From NCBI GenBank assembly GCA_902574355.1, contig CACGNN010000001.1, forward strand, positions 124,001-188,000: a DNA stretch of 64,000 bases, read 5' to 3'. The notes beneath the pieces were generated by a model, which was not told where the DNA came from, did not search any database, and saw only the letters and a program-made list of their open reading frames with translations. Positions 29,512 through 39,364 of this stretch are shown piece after piece. The translations under genes and the position numbers were made by a program. Each line of letters opens with the position of its first letter. Positions within the stretch are counted from its first letter, which is position 1. The stretch comes from an uncultured SAR86 cluster bacterium. GTDB lineage: Bacteria > Pseudomonadota > Gammaproteobacteria > Magnimaribacterales > Magnimaribacteraceae.

Positions 29512-29539
29512 TTGACAGTTTTAATCAGATTGCTAATAA
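29512..29539 (+). promoter_or_regulatory. Candidate strong sigma70 promoter with extended -10
   Basis: TTGACA at 29512-29517, 16-nt spacer, TGC-TAATAA; then SD AAGGAG ahead of ATG 29562. Confidence 0.6.
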
Positions 29540-29561
29540 ATAAAATGCAAAGGAGTGCAAT

Positions 29562-30011
29562 ATGAAAGCTTTAATAACAAAAATAGTAGCAACCTTCTTG
29601 TTATCCAGTATGTCTTTTTTAAGCTTTAGCTCAGAAAAAGAAGTATTGGAAATTATATATAAATGGGCTGCCTTGGAGTCTGACCTTGATGCTCAGTCTG
29701 AATTAATTAGGGACGACAGAGTAATGATAACCTCTAAAAGATGGCCTAATCAGGCAGATAATTTAATGGTTCAGAAAGAGAGAAGGGCTGCAAATCTTTC
29801 ACGAGATCCTGATTTAAAGATAATTGCTACGATATCGTCTCCAGAAGTTAGAATTTATGGTGAGGTAGCTATTGCAGATTTTGTAAGGCGATATGATTTT
29901 ATTCCAGGTATGGGTGAGATGAGTCCACCAAATTTCACTTACATTACTCTCGTATTAGTTGAAGAAGATGGAAATTGGAAAATAGCACATACACATAATT
30001 CTTCTATGTAA
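29562..30011 (+). CDS. Exported SnoaL/DUF4440-like (NTF2-fold) protein
   Basis: Signal peptide followed by IYKWAALESDLDAQSELIRDD..., VAIADFVRRYDFIPG, WKIAHTHNSSM. Confidence 0.6.
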   Translation: MKALITKIVATFLLSSMSFLSFSSEKEVLEIIYKWAALESDLDAQSELIRDDRVMITSKRWPNQADNLMVQKERRAANLSRDPDLKIIATISSPEVRIYGEVAIADFVRRYDFIPGMGEMSPPNFTYITLVLVEEDGNWKIAHTHNSSM

Positions 30012-30050
30012 CTTATGTCGTGATAGGCTTTACATAATCCAGAGACTTTC

Positions 30051-30090
30051 AAAAAGAGAAAGTAAAATTACATATTTACTTTCTCTTTTT
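30051..30090. terminator. Bidirectional intrinsic terminator, 16-bp perfect stem
   Basis: AAAAAGAGAAAGTAAA-ATTACATA-TTTACTTTCTCTTTTT between convergent genes 29562-30011(+) and 30068-30535(-). Confidence 0.85.
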
Positions 30091-30535
30091 CTATTTTGCT
30101 GGAAATGAAATCTTGCAACTTCTCTAATTCATCACATGACTTAGGGCACAGAGATTCTAACTTTATTAAATTCTCATTTGCCAATTCAGACCTATTTGTT
30201 ACAACATAAAGCTCTCCCTGGTATTCGAGTGCGGCTTTATTTTCGGGATCTAATTCTAGGGCTTTTTCATAATACTTTTCGGCATTAGCATAACTTCCAA
30301 GTTTTCTTGAAGAGAAAGCTAGAAGAGTCCATCCGTCAGCATCATCTTTCTTTTTTCTAGTATAGATTCGGAGTACTTTTTGAGCTTTACCATATTGGTT
30401 TTTGTCCAGATGTTCTATCGCTTTTGTATATAGATCTGATGGCTTTTTTTTGTCATATTTTGCTGCTTTTATTGGCATGGCTACTAGTGAAGAAAGTACA
30501 AATATAATCAGACCAACTTTTAAAAATTTTTTCAT
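30068..30535 (-). CDS. Exported TPR-repeat protein
   Basis: Signal peptide; YGKAQKVLRIYTRKKKDDADGWTLLAFSSRKLGSYANAEKYYEKALELDPENKAALEYQGELY. Confidence 0.8.
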   Translation of the reverse strand: MKKFLKVGLIIFVLSSLVAMPIKAAKYDKKKPSDLYTKAIEHLDKNQYGKAQKVLRIYTRKKKDDADGWTLLAFSSRKLGSYANAEKYYEKALELDPENKAALEYQGELYVVTNRSELANENLIKLESLCPKSCDELEKLQDFISSKIEKEKVNM

Positions 30536-30629
30536 ATAATATCTAAGAATATAAATTCAGAAAGGCAAGCAGCGAGATAGACAATTTTAAAGCATTAAAG
30601 TTTTTTTAAAAGTTTTAAGTATCTCATGG

Positions 30630-31091
30630 TTGTATGAAAAACTTAGTCGGGGTGTGTTTATTTTGAAAATAAGCGAACAAATAGAAAAAACCTATAAAGA
30701 CTTTGAGGTATTTTTTAAAGAGGAGTTAAATCTTGATTTAAAGAAATTAGATATGTCTGAGGTACGCGATAAATTTAAGGAACTTGTTCTCAAAGATGAT
30801 CCAATCTTTACAGAGGAAAATCAAGCTGAGGATTCTTTTCTGTATATTTATCACTACAGAGAATTACAAGAGATCAAAAGAGTGTCCAACTATTTGTTGG
30901 AGTTAAACCAACGAAATTTATATGAAAAATTCATGTTGGAGTTTTTTAATGATTCATCACCTTCAGGACTAGAAGAACTCAAGGTTCATCAGATAAATAA
31001 TGAATCAGACAAGGTTTGGTTTTCCAGAGATGAATCTTCTAAAGACCTCATTAATTCTTGGAGATCGGAAAGGTTTAGTTCTTATTTATAA
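30630..31091 (+). CDS. Hypothetical protein
   Basis: 153-aa ORF with TTG start as listed (true start may be the TTG near 30663); no family recognised. Confidence 0.5.
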   Translation: MYEKLSRGVFILKISEQIEKTYKDFEVFFKEELNLDLKKLDMSEVRDKFKELVLKDDPIFTEENQAEDSFLYIYHYRELQEIKRVSNYLLELNQRNLYEKFMLEFFNDSSPSGLEELKVHQINNESDKVWFSRDESSKDLINSWRSERFSSYL

Positions 31092-31092
31092 G

Positions 31093-31542
31093 TTATTCTT
31101 CCGACTGTTTTAATTTCTCTAGACTTATTTTGTCTTTGAGGCTCATTAGATAGGCTGAACCTGCAAGAATAAAAATTGCACCTGCCTCCCACATGACCAT
31201 AATCGCATCCATTTCTTTCGTTTGCATTATAATCAAACGACACAGAGCAGTGATTGCAACAATGATTGGAAGAGTAACAGGTATCCTGTTAGTGCTATAG
31301 AAAGCCCCAACCATGGCGAGGATTTCTGCATAAATAAAAAGCATGAATAGATCACCTAGTAAGATTTCTCTTTGCAAGATCATCTCATAGAGATACATGG
31401 CCGAAGCTATACATGTTGATATTCCAATTAGTGCTAGAAGTAATTTTTCACTTGCTATGGTGGTCCAACTCAAGCCTTTATTCATGCCGGTGTTAAGAAT
31501 TTTATTAAATCTTTCTTTCATAATTGAACTATAAATACCCAA
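31093..31542 (-). CDS. Small integral membrane protein
   Basis: Several hydrophobic segments (LLLALIGISTCIASAMYLYEMI..., GAFYSTNRIPVTLPIIVAITALCRLIIMQTKEMDAIMVMWEAGAIFILAGSAYLM). Confidence 0.6.
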   Translation of the reverse strand: MGIYSSIMKERFNKILNTGMNKGLSWTTIASEKLLLALIGISTCIASAMYLYEMILQREILLGDLFMLFIYAEILAMVGAFYSTNRIPVTLPIIVAITALCRLIIMQTKEMDAIMVMWEAGAIFILAGSAYLMSLKDKISLEKLKQSEE

Positions 31543-31916
31543 ATGAGATTTGTCAGTAAAACTGATATTGTCAGTAACACACTAATTCGATGAAGAGTAG
31601 AAAAAAGTTTATCATTTCCATCATCTCTAGCCCTATTTGTTGCTCCTATCATGGAATTGCAGATTAAACCTGCTAAGAAGGTAAAAACTCCAACGCAATA
31701 TGCGATTATTAAATTAGAACCTTCTATAAGAGCTAATAGAGTGAATAAAATTCCAGCAACAGATATCGACTTAAAAAGCTTTGGGAAGAGGGATCTTAAT
31801 ATTATTGGTCTGCTTTCTTCAGGTAAGTCTCGAAAAACTGTAGGTGCAACAAAGGCGGACTGAAATATAATCAAACCACAAACTAAACCTGAAATTAAGA
31901 TTTGAGCAAATAACAT
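31518..31916 (-). CDS. DUF4149-like membrane protein
   Basis: IFQSAFVAPTVFRDLPEESRPIILRSLFPKLFKSISVAG..., ICNSMIGATNRARDDG. Confidence 0.7.
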   Translation of the reverse strand: MLFAQILISGLVCGLIIFQSAFVAPTVFRDLPEESRPIILRSLFPKLFKSISVAGILFTLLALIEGSNLIIAYCVGVFTFLAGLICNSMIGATNRARDDGNDKLFSTLHRISVLLTISVLLTNLIWVFIVQL

Positions 31917-31937
31917 AACTTTTAACTTTTATATATT

Positions 31938-34034
31938 TTAATAAGGAACATTATAAATTTTTGAGATATTTTTTGATAAATCTTCTTTGTCGAAGAAAGT
32001 AGGTTTGTATTCTTCTTGAATATACAAATCCATTTGGTCAGCAAAATGAATTGAGTTTATATCTTGAGTGGCACTTCCATACTGGTGAATGCTTTTAGAT
32101 TCTTGCTCACCATTCTTATCCCAACTTACATGTATGTAAAGTCCATCTCCTCCCGCAGCTTTTAAATCTCCTTCTTCATCGTTTCTTCCATAAATAGCCC
32201 TTAGAACATCAGGACCGCCTTGTACTGATTCTTTTTTACTTCCCCTGATAATAAAATTTCTTTCTGACCAAGGAGGATCAACTCTTCCGTAAGTTTGGTT
32301 TAATTCTTTCACGCATTCTCTAAAGGATATCTCAGGATCTTGAGGGATTCTTTGCCCCTGTTCAGAAATCCATTCACTCGATAGAACACATACCCCGAGA
32401 GCGGCAGAAGTATTTTTAAAATCTGTTGCCAGGTCCCACTTTCTTAAAATATCTCGTGCATTATTTAATTCACTAGACTCGAAGTCTTTATCGAATAACT
32501 CTGCTATATACTTGTAAGATCTAGATTGCTTTGAGTATTTATTATCAAACTTTATATCATCAAAATCCTTACCGCTGATTTTTTTATCTTGGCTGAAAAG
32601 TTCAATAGATCTGTATGCTCTATTAGTCATCCTTGTTTGCAGACCCAAAGTAGGGGAATAATTTTTTGATAACAAGTTGTCTTTTTCACCCGTTACCTTG
32701 AATGGATCTTGATTTGTACTTGCAATCCAACCTGAGGAAGGGTTTTGTAGCTGTGGAATTGACTCAAAGTTTACATATTTGTCCCAAACCAGATCAGACC
32801 TCGAACCATCGATGACATTTTTCCAATTTATTCCCTCTTTCCTTAGCGGTGAAGAAGAATTATGAAGGAAATATATATTGCCTTCTCTATCAGCATAGAC
32901 ACCATTAAAAGATATTATAGATCTCATTTTCATGGCCTCTAGCCATTCTTCTAGAGAATTTGATTTATTCATTGCATACCATTGATTGACTTGCTTGATA
33001 TCACTCATTCCTGAAAACCTAAGGGCATAACTTTTATCAGCTACTTCCAATACAGGGCCATGAACTGAATACTTTGCCTCTCTCTCAACCGTCCATTTGA
33101 TTGGTCCGAATAGTTTGATTGGAAGTCTTACCATCTCAATTTTGAAATCAACCCATTCTCCATCAAGCAAATATTGATTTTCATTTTCTGGATTAACTTC
33201 GAGTAAGTAACTATCAGAAAGATCGGGTTTATTGACTGTAAATCCCCAAGCTATATTTTCATTAAAACCTACAAATACAAAAGGTGATCCAGGAAAAAGG
33301 CCACCCATCATATTCCATCCTTCATCACTTCTCACATGCGCTTCATACCAAGCCAAAGGTCCATCAAGTGGTTGATGAGAATTAATAATAATTCTTGTAG
33401 ATTGATCGGATGTCTTGCGAGAGTTAACAGCTAATACATTTGAACCGGTTACAAATTCTTGATTTCGATACAAGGTTGTATATTCCTCTTTTAAGTCAGA
33501 TTCTCTCTGAAGTTTCTCTATAGAACTTACTACACCAGAAAAGAAAAGATTCTGTATCGAGAATCCTGCAACAATATCTTTTTCTGTAACTGGAAAGAAA
33601 TGGTTATAACCATTATTTGGATTATTTATCATCCAATAATTTATACCTGCTGCATACGCCTCAATAACTTTTCGTACTTCTGCATTTAAATCATTTGTAT
33701 AGTTTTCATCTATTTGTTCTCTTATTTTAAGGACCTTAATCAGATAATCTTGTATAGCACCGTCAATGCCATCTTTGAGACCCATCTCTGCCCTGTATAG
33801 ATACATATTTTCAGCAATATTTTTAAAATCATCCTCAGCATGAGCATATGCTAAACCAAAAGCAGCATCCGCATCTGTCTTCCCATAGACATGAGGAACT
33901 CCCCATATATCCCTTGAAATTTCTGCACCGTACGATTTTGACTCTTCGAGATAGAAGCTCACTGCAGTTCTATCAAGAGATTGACATGAACACAATATTA
34001 TACAAATTGTTAGTAATACAAGATTACGCATCAT
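31938..34034 (-). CDS. Penicillin acylase-family Ntn hydrolase lipoprotein
   Basis: Lipobox CILCSCQS; ISRDIWGVPHVYGKTDADAAFGLAYAHAEDDF; probable beta-chain start TGSNVLAVNSRKT. Confidence 0.88.
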   Translation of the reverse strand: MMRNLVLLTICIILCSCQSLDRTAVSFYLEESKSYGAEISRDIWGVPHVYGKTDADAAFGLAYAHAEDDFKNIAENMYLYRAEMGLKDGIDGAIQDYLIKVLKIREQIDENYTNDLNAEVRKVIEAYAAGINYWMINNPNNGYNHFFPVTEKDIVAGFSIQNLFFSGVVSSIEKLQRESDLKEEYTTLYRNQEFVTGSNVLAVNSRKTSDQSTRIIINSHQPLDGPLAWYEAHVRSDEGWNMMGGLFPGSPFVFVGFNENIAWGFTVNKPDLSDSYLLEVNPENENQYLLDGEWVDFKIEMVRLPIKLFGPIKWTVEREAKYSVHGPVLEVADKSYALRFSGMSDIKQVNQWYAMNKSNSLEEWLEAMKMRSIISFNGVYADREGNIYFLHNSSSPLRKEGINWKNVIDGSRSDLVWDKYVNFESIPQLQNPSSGWIASTNQDPFKVTGEKDNLLSKNYSPTLGLQTRMTNRAYRSIELFSQDKKISGKDFDDIKFDNKYSKQSRSYKYIAELFDKDFESSELNNARDILRKWDLATDFKNTSAALGVCVLSSEWISEQGQRIPQDPEISFRECVKELNQTYGRVDPPWSERNFIIRGSKKESVQGGPDVLRAIYGRNDEEGDLKAAGGDGLYIHVSWDKNGEQESKSIHQYGSATQDINSIHFADQMDLYIQEEYKPTFFDKEDLSKNISKIYNVPY

Positions 34035-34088
34035 GAATATTATATTTACCTCTTATTTAATAGGTAAAGATAAATAATTTGAAAAGAA

Positions 34089-34553
34089 CTACTTGATTCC
34101 CGATGGAGAGACTCGAGTTTTACCTTTCGTTGAAATAACTTCGACCAAGTCACCGATGGAAAAGTTATATTGAGAGGTCTCTTGCACAACTGATATGGTT
34201 CTTCCATCATCCATATTGATGGTCAGTTGTATTCCTTCAACTGACTGAATATTTTTAGACACATTACCACCCAGAGTAGCTCCTATAGCTCCTCCAATTA
34301 CGGCTCCAATTTCAGACTCAGGTTTAGAGTCACTTACCTGACTTCCTGCTGCAGCACCCACCAAACCACCGACGATCGTTCCCGACTTAGTTTCTCCTTC
34401 TATTGTTACTTTTTTTAGAGAAACTATTTCTCCATAAAGTACATTTGAAACTTTTTGTACTGAATCACGATCGTAGGTATCCGGTTTTAAAGAAGAATTG
34501 GCGCAACTAGTAAAAAGACAGATGAGTGTTGCTAACGATATGATTTTTTTCAT
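34089..34553 (-). CDS. Glycine-zipper outer-membrane lipoprotein (SlyB/Pcp-like)
   Basis: Lipobox LFTSCANSS; TIVGGLVGAAAGSQVS...IGAVIGGAIGATLGGNV. Confidence 0.85.
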   Translation of the reverse strand: MKKIISLATLICLFTSCANSSLKPDTYDRDSVQKVSNVLYGEIVSLKKVTIEGETKSGTIVGGLVGAAAGSQVSDSKPESEIGAVIGGAIGATLGGNVSKNIQSVEGIQLTINMDDGRTISVVQETSQYNFSIGDLVEVISTKGKTRVSPSGIK

Positions 34554-34561
34554 TTTTTCTC

Positions 34562-35719
34562 TTAGCTATAAATGGAACCTTCAAATTCTTGAAGTGTTGT
34601 GAAACAGCCTTCTTCAGAAAACGGAAGCATTTGCATTAAGATTAATGCAGCAATTTCATTTTTTGGATCAATCCAAAAGAAAGAGTTAAATAATCCTGCC
34701 CATCCAGAACTATTCTTAGGTCGTCCAGACCTAATGTCTTCATGATTAACCATAAAGCCCGGACTCCATGATTTAGTGGATGTAGGAAAAAAATCTACAT
34801 CATTGGAGAGCATGGGGACTTGAGTTAGCATTTTTTTCATTACCAACTCTTCATTCAGGCTACTTAGCATTGAGCTTATTGAAGACTCAGATATTATCTG
34901 TTCTTGAGAGCCTTTACCTAAATTTAAGAAGATTCTGAGAAACTTAGAATAATCATCAAGACTTGATATCAGGTTTCCACCTCCAGAATAAAAAGAAGAT
35001 TTTTCAGGCACTTCGAAAGGCATTTCTATATATTCATCATCATTTCTTCCGTAAACTTTTGCTACTCTTGAGAGTTTATTTTTATCGAGATCATAAGATG
35101 TATTAGACATTTCTAATGGTTCAAAAATATGAGTATGCATGTATTCTTGGAGCGAACATTCGTTAATTTTTTCTATTAATACGCCTAGCCAATCAATTCC
35201 AATACCATATTCCCAATCTGATCCGGGTTCAAAAACCAAAGGAGCTTTTAGAAATTCATCATTATTTGCGAAGGCACTCTGTAAATCACCTTTCTCAACT
35301 AGTTTAGCTATAGATTCGTTCCATATTTCGTAAGCAAAACCAGATGTATGTGTTAATAGATGTCCGATATTTATATCATTTGACACATCCGATAATATTG
35401 GATCACCATTATCATCAAAGCCTCGAATAACTTTTTTATCAGTAATTTCTGGAAAAAAATCTTTAAGGTTTGTATCTAAAGAAAGAATATCTTTATCTAT
35501 CAACTGGTAAATACATGTTGAGGTTATTGCTTTTGTCATAGAAGCAATCCTAAAGAGTGTATTGTCATCGACTGGATCTTTATTTTCTAGATCTTTAAAA
35601 CCAAAGTGACCTTTGTATAAGTCCTCGTCCTTTGATATGACTGCAGCCGATACAGCTGGAACTTTCTGCTGAGCAGCATTCTCTAAAACATTATCTATTT
35701 TTGGAGAATCTATTTGCAT
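34562..35719 (-). CDS. Serine hydrolase, beta-lactamase/esterase family
   Basis: FRIASMTKAITSTCIYQL (SxxK), YGIGIDWLGVLIE, GHLLTHTSGFAYE. Confidence 0.9.
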   Translation of the reverse strand: MQIDSPKIDNVLENAAQQKVPAVSAAVISKDEDLYKGHFGFKDLENKDPVDDNTLFRIASMTKAITSTCIYQLIDKDILSLDTNLKDFFPEITDKKVIRGFDDNGDPILSDVSNDINIGHLLTHTSGFAYEIWNESIAKLVEKGDLQSAFANNDEFLKAPLVFEPGSDWEYGIGIDWLGVLIEKINECSLQEYMHTHIFEPLEMSNTSYDLDKNKLSRVAKVYGRNDDEYIEMPFEVPEKSSFYSGGGNLISSLDDYSKFLRIFLNLGKGSQEQIISESSISSMLSSLNEELVMKKMLTQVPMLSNDVDFFPTSTKSWSPGFMVNHEDIRSGRPKNSSGWAGLFNSFFWIDPKNEIAALILMQMLPFSEEGCFTTLQEFEGSIYS

Positions 35720-35720
35720 T

Positions 35721-36848
35721 TTAAAGACTAGTGAACTTATCTAAGTGGAAATCAGCATTTCCAAATTGAGAGTCAATAACTAGTAATCTTTTAAAGAAAT
35801 GACCAATCCTTAGCTCTTCAGTAACTCCCATTCCTCCATGAAGTTGAACTGCACTTTCTCCTACAAATATTCCAGATTTACCGATTAAGTGTTTTAGTGC
35901 ATGCACAGTTCTTTGGGAAAGCGATGGATCTTGTACAGTTTCCATGGTGGCACGAAATAATAGAGATTTGCACTGTTCATACTCCATGAACATATCCACC
36001 ATGCGATGTTGAAGCACTTGAAAGTCAGATAATGGATGGTCGAACTGCTCTCTCTGTTGAGTGTATTCCACTGTATCTTTATATAGAACTTCCATTGCAC
36101 CGACAGCCTCAGCTGCTAAAGCTAAGATAGCATCATTTACTACTGCTTGAAGGATGGAAAACCCTTTATCCTTTTCCCCTATCAAAGATGTAGATTCTAC
36201 TTTTACGTCTTTAAATATAATTTCAGAAGCTCTTAGACCATCAACAGTAGGGAAATTCTCTTTCTCTATTCCTTCTGCATCTGCATCTACAACAAATAAA
36301 GTGATTCCTTCTTCATCTACCTGACTACCACTCGTTCTGGCAACAACTACAATTTTATCTGCCGATTCTGCATTCAGTACCATAGATTTTTTACCATTAA
36401 TGATAAAACCACTATTTTCCTCTCTGGCTGCCGTTGCCACATCCTCTATATCAAATCTACTCTGTTCTTCTGCATAAGCTAGTGTAATCTGTAAACTACC
36501 ATCTATTAGGCTTGGAATGATTGAGTCTTTGATCTCTTTAGAAGCTCCTCTTTTTATGGATCCTCCCCCCAAGACAACATTCGCTAAAAAAGGCTCAAGC
36601 ACTAATCCTTTACCGAATTGCTCCATGAGAACTAATGTATCAATCTGATTTCCACCAAATCCTCCATCCTCTTCACTAAATACCAGTCCAAGCCAACCTA
36701 ATTCAGCCATAGAAGACCAGTATTCTTTACTAAAGCCTGGATCTTCTGAGCTTATTTTTATTCTGTTAGAAAGGTCATAGTTTTCCTGAACAAAACGTTC
36801 AACGCTTTGTTGAATCATTTTCTGTTCTTCAGAAAGTTCAAAATTCAT
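35721..36848 (-). CDS. Acyl-CoA dehydrogenase family protein
   Basis: MNFELSEEQKMIQQSVERFVQENY, AEEQSRFD, VQLHGGMGVTEELRIGHFFKRLLVIDSQFGN. Confidence 0.9.
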   Translation of the reverse strand: MNFELSEEQKMIQQSVERFVQENYDLSNRIKISSEDPGFSKEYWSSMAELGWLGLVFSEEDGGFGGNQIDTLVLMEQFGKGLVLEPFLANVVLGGGSIKRGASKEIKDSIIPSLIDGSLQITLAYAEEQSRFDIEDVATAAREENSGFIINGKKSMVLNAESADKIVVVARTSGSQVDEEGITLFVVDADAEGIEKENFPTVDGLRASEIIFKDVKVESTSLIGEKDKGFSILQAVVNDAILALAAEAVGAMEVLYKDTVEYTQQREQFDHPLSDFQVLQHRMVDMFMEYEQCKSLLFRATMETVQDPSLSQRTVHALKHLIGKSGIFVGESAVQLHGGMGVTEELRIGHFFKRLLVIDSQFGNADFHLDKFTSL

Positions 36849-38017
36849 TTTGAGCTACCTTTTGTGAGACCTAGAACTTTTTTAGCAACAATATCTTTTT
36901 GTACTTCGCTTGCTCCACCATAGATTGTGAAATATCGGCTATTTAAATATCCAGCTGTTCCTCCTTTTGCAAAAGAAGGACCAACACCTTTATCACCCCA
37001 AGCAGAAGAGTATATTCCGCTGGCTTCAACTGTAAGTTTTTGTATTCGTTGCTTAATTTCTGTTCCTTTAAGTTTTAGGATAGAAGATTCAGGTCCAGGT
37101 TCTCCACCAGCTGCTGCTGAGGCTAAGCTTCTTAGCTCAGTAAACTCTGTTGCTAATAAATCTATTTCTAATTCACCTACCTTAGATCTATAACTCGAAT
37201 TATCCATGAGGTTTCCATTTCCTCTTTGTATGGATCTAGCATTATCTTTTAATTGCTCTAACTCTACTAAAGACTTAGATAGTCCAGCTAATCCAGTTCT
37301 TTCATGCTCAAGTAAGCCTTTTGCATAAGTCCAACCTTTACCTTCTTCACCTATTCTATTTTCAACAGGTACTTTTACATCTGTAAAATGAACCGTATTT
37401 ACAGTATGCGAGCCTCCTAATGTGATAATTGGTTTGACTTCTATACCTTCTTGTTTCATGGGAAATAATAAAAAGGTAATTCCTTGCTGTTTAATTCCAG
37501 AGTCGTCTGTTCTCGTAAGACAAAATATCCAATCTGCGACATGAGCTAGAGTTGTCCAGATTTTGGAACCATTTACTGTGTAATATGTTCCATCATCTGA
37601 TAACACAGCTTTTGTTTTGAGATTTGCTAAATCTGAACCAGCTCCGGGCTCAGAGTAACCTTGGCACCAATTTACCTTTCGATCTCTAATATCTGGCAAG
37701 AATCTGTCCTGTTGTTCTTGGTTTCCATAATTCATTAATATAGGAGCCAACATACCTAGACCAAACGGAAGATCAAAAGGGATATTCGCTTTTGCAGTCT
37801 CCTGCTCCCAAATATAATGTTGAGTAGGCGACCATCCTGGGCCACCAAATTTTTCAGGCCATTTAGGTACGTCCCATCCGCCTTTTTCTCTGGCTTTTTC
37901 AAACCATCCTAATCTCCAAGAGAAGTAGTCTTCTCCTGATTTAATTTTATTCTCTTCGAAAAAAGATCTTACTTCGTCCCTAAATGCCAGATCTTCACTG
38001 CTTAGATTTATATCCAT
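36845..38017 (-). CDS. Acyl-CoA dehydrogenase family protein
   Basis: WCQGYSEPGAGSDLANLKTKA, GSKIWTTLAHVADWIFCL, IYGGASEVQKDIVAKKVLGL; 4-nt overlap with downstream ACAD. Confidence 0.93.
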   Translation of the reverse strand: MDINLSSEDLAFRDEVRSFFEENKIKSGEDYFSWRLGWFEKAREKGGWDVPKWPEKFGGPGWSPTQHYIWEQETAKANIPFDLPFGLGMLAPILMNYGNQEQQDRFLPDIRDRKVNWCQGYSEPGAGSDLANLKTKAVLSDDGTYYTVNGSKIWTTLAHVADWIFCLTRTDDSGIKQQGITFLLFPMKQEGIEVKPIITLGGSHTVNTVHFTDVKVPVENRIGEEGKGWTYAKGLLEHERTGLAGLSKSLVELEQLKDNARSIQRGNGNLMDNSSYRSKVGELEIDLLATEFTELRSLASAAAGGEPGPESSILKLKGTEIKQRIQKLTVEASGIYSSAWGDKGVGPSFAKGGTAGYLNSRYFTIYGGASEVQKDIVAKKVLGLTKGSSK

Positions 38018-38143
38018 ATTATTTACTGAAATAGTTGAAAATGAGCGTAAATACTAATGTTTTTTGACATTGAAAGCTAGGAAAAACGGGCTTTTAAAGA
38101 TAATTTAATATTTTTTACATTTTCCTATTAAGATAGACAAATC

Positions 38144-38551
38144 ATGGAAGAATTTTTAGAAAAATTCAACGAGGAGTTTCGTGGACCATCTATGGAATTC
38201 TTTAACTTGAAATATGACTCCATTGAAGGAGAGCAAATTTGTTTTTCTTGTGAGTTCAACAACATGTCTGCAAATCCAATGGGTTTTGTTCAGGGCGGAA
38301 TGATTTCCGCAGCTTTAGATGACGCTACCTCTGCAGCAATGATTGCCGCTTATCAAGAAAAGAAGGCCCCTATGAGTACCAATTTAAATATTTCATTTCA
38401 TCGACCTCTCGCACTTGGGAAGGCCAGAATGAAAGTAAATTTAATTAAATTGGGAACCCGAAGTGCTACCTCGGAGGGTAGAATATTTAATCTGGAGGGT
38501 AAGTTGGTTGCAACATTGATGCATACAGCTCAACCTGTAGATGTCAGTTAG
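38144..38551 (+). CDS. PaaI-family hotdog thioesterase
   Basis: NPMGFVQGGMISAALDDATSAAMIA...STNLNISFHRPL. Confidence 0.87.
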   Translation: MEEFLEKFNEEFRGPSMEFFNLKYDSIEGEQICFSCEFNNMSANPMGFVQGGMISAALDDATSAAMIAAYQEKKAPMSTNLNISFHRPLALGKARMKVNLIKLGTRSATSEGRIFNLEGKLVATLMHTAQPVDVS

Positions 38552-38569
38552 AAAGTAAAGGAGAGATAT

Positions 38570-39358
38570 ATGAAACCAGTATGTTTAGTATTTGGAGCAG
38601 GAGCAGGAATCGGTGGAACAGTGGCAGCTAAATTTGCTGAAGAAGGCTATCACTCTTTTTTATGCAGGCGTTCGGATCAAGAAGGTTTAGATAAATTAAT
38701 TGGAGATATAGAAGCCTCTGGTGGCTCTGCCTCAGGACAACTTCTTAATGCTATAGAAGAGGATGCAATTGAAGAGGTTATAAATAAGGTTGAATCTGAA
38801 GTTGGTCCAATAGAAGTGGTAATTTATAACTTAGGAGCTCAAACAGGTATGAAGCTGCTAAGCCAAACAACTTATAAAGAATTTGAATGGGGATGGAAAA
38901 TGGCAAGCTTTGGGCTATTTAGAGTTGCCAAGATGCTCTGTCCGTTGATGGTAGAAAGAGGCAAAGGGACAATATTAGTAACTTCAGCTACCGCTGCAAT
39001 GAGAGGAAATGCAACTCAGCATTCCCACGCAGCAGCCATGGCTGCAAGAAGAATGCTTTGTCAGTCTCTAAATGCTGAGTTTTCATCTAAAGGGGTGCAC
39101 GTAGCACACATTATTGTGGACGGCGCTGTAGATGCTCCTGATACACTTGGAAAGATGTTAGGGCCTGAAATGTATCAGCAGCTAAGAGAAACAAAAGGGA
39201 TGGAACATGATGGATTGCTGCTTCCTAAAGAAATAGCAAAAACCTATTATCATTTGTCTCAACAACATCGCTCGGCTTGGACGCATGAATTAGACTTAAG
39301 AGCTTTTTCTGATCTCGCGTGGTGGAATCATGCCACTATGCTTGATGACGACAAATAA
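38570..39358 (+). CDS. Short-chain dehydrogenase/reductase family protein
   Basis: Rossmann VFGAGAGIGGTVAAKFAEEGY; GTILVTSATAAMRGNATQHSHAAAMAA. Confidence 0.87.
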   Translation: MKPVCLVFGAGAGIGGTVAAKFAEEGYHSFLCRRSDQEGLDKLIGDIEASGGSASGQLLNAIEEDAIEEVINKVESEVGPIEVVIYNLGAQTGMKLLSQTTYKEFEWGWKMASFGLFRVAKMLCPLMVERGKGTILVTSATAAMRGNATQHSHAAAMAARRMLCQSLNAEFSSKGVHVAHIIVDGAVDAPDTLGKMLGPEMYQQLRETKGMEHDGLLLPKEIAKTYYHLSQQHRSAWTHELDLRAFSDLAWWNHATMLDDDK

Positions 39359-39364
39359 AAATAT

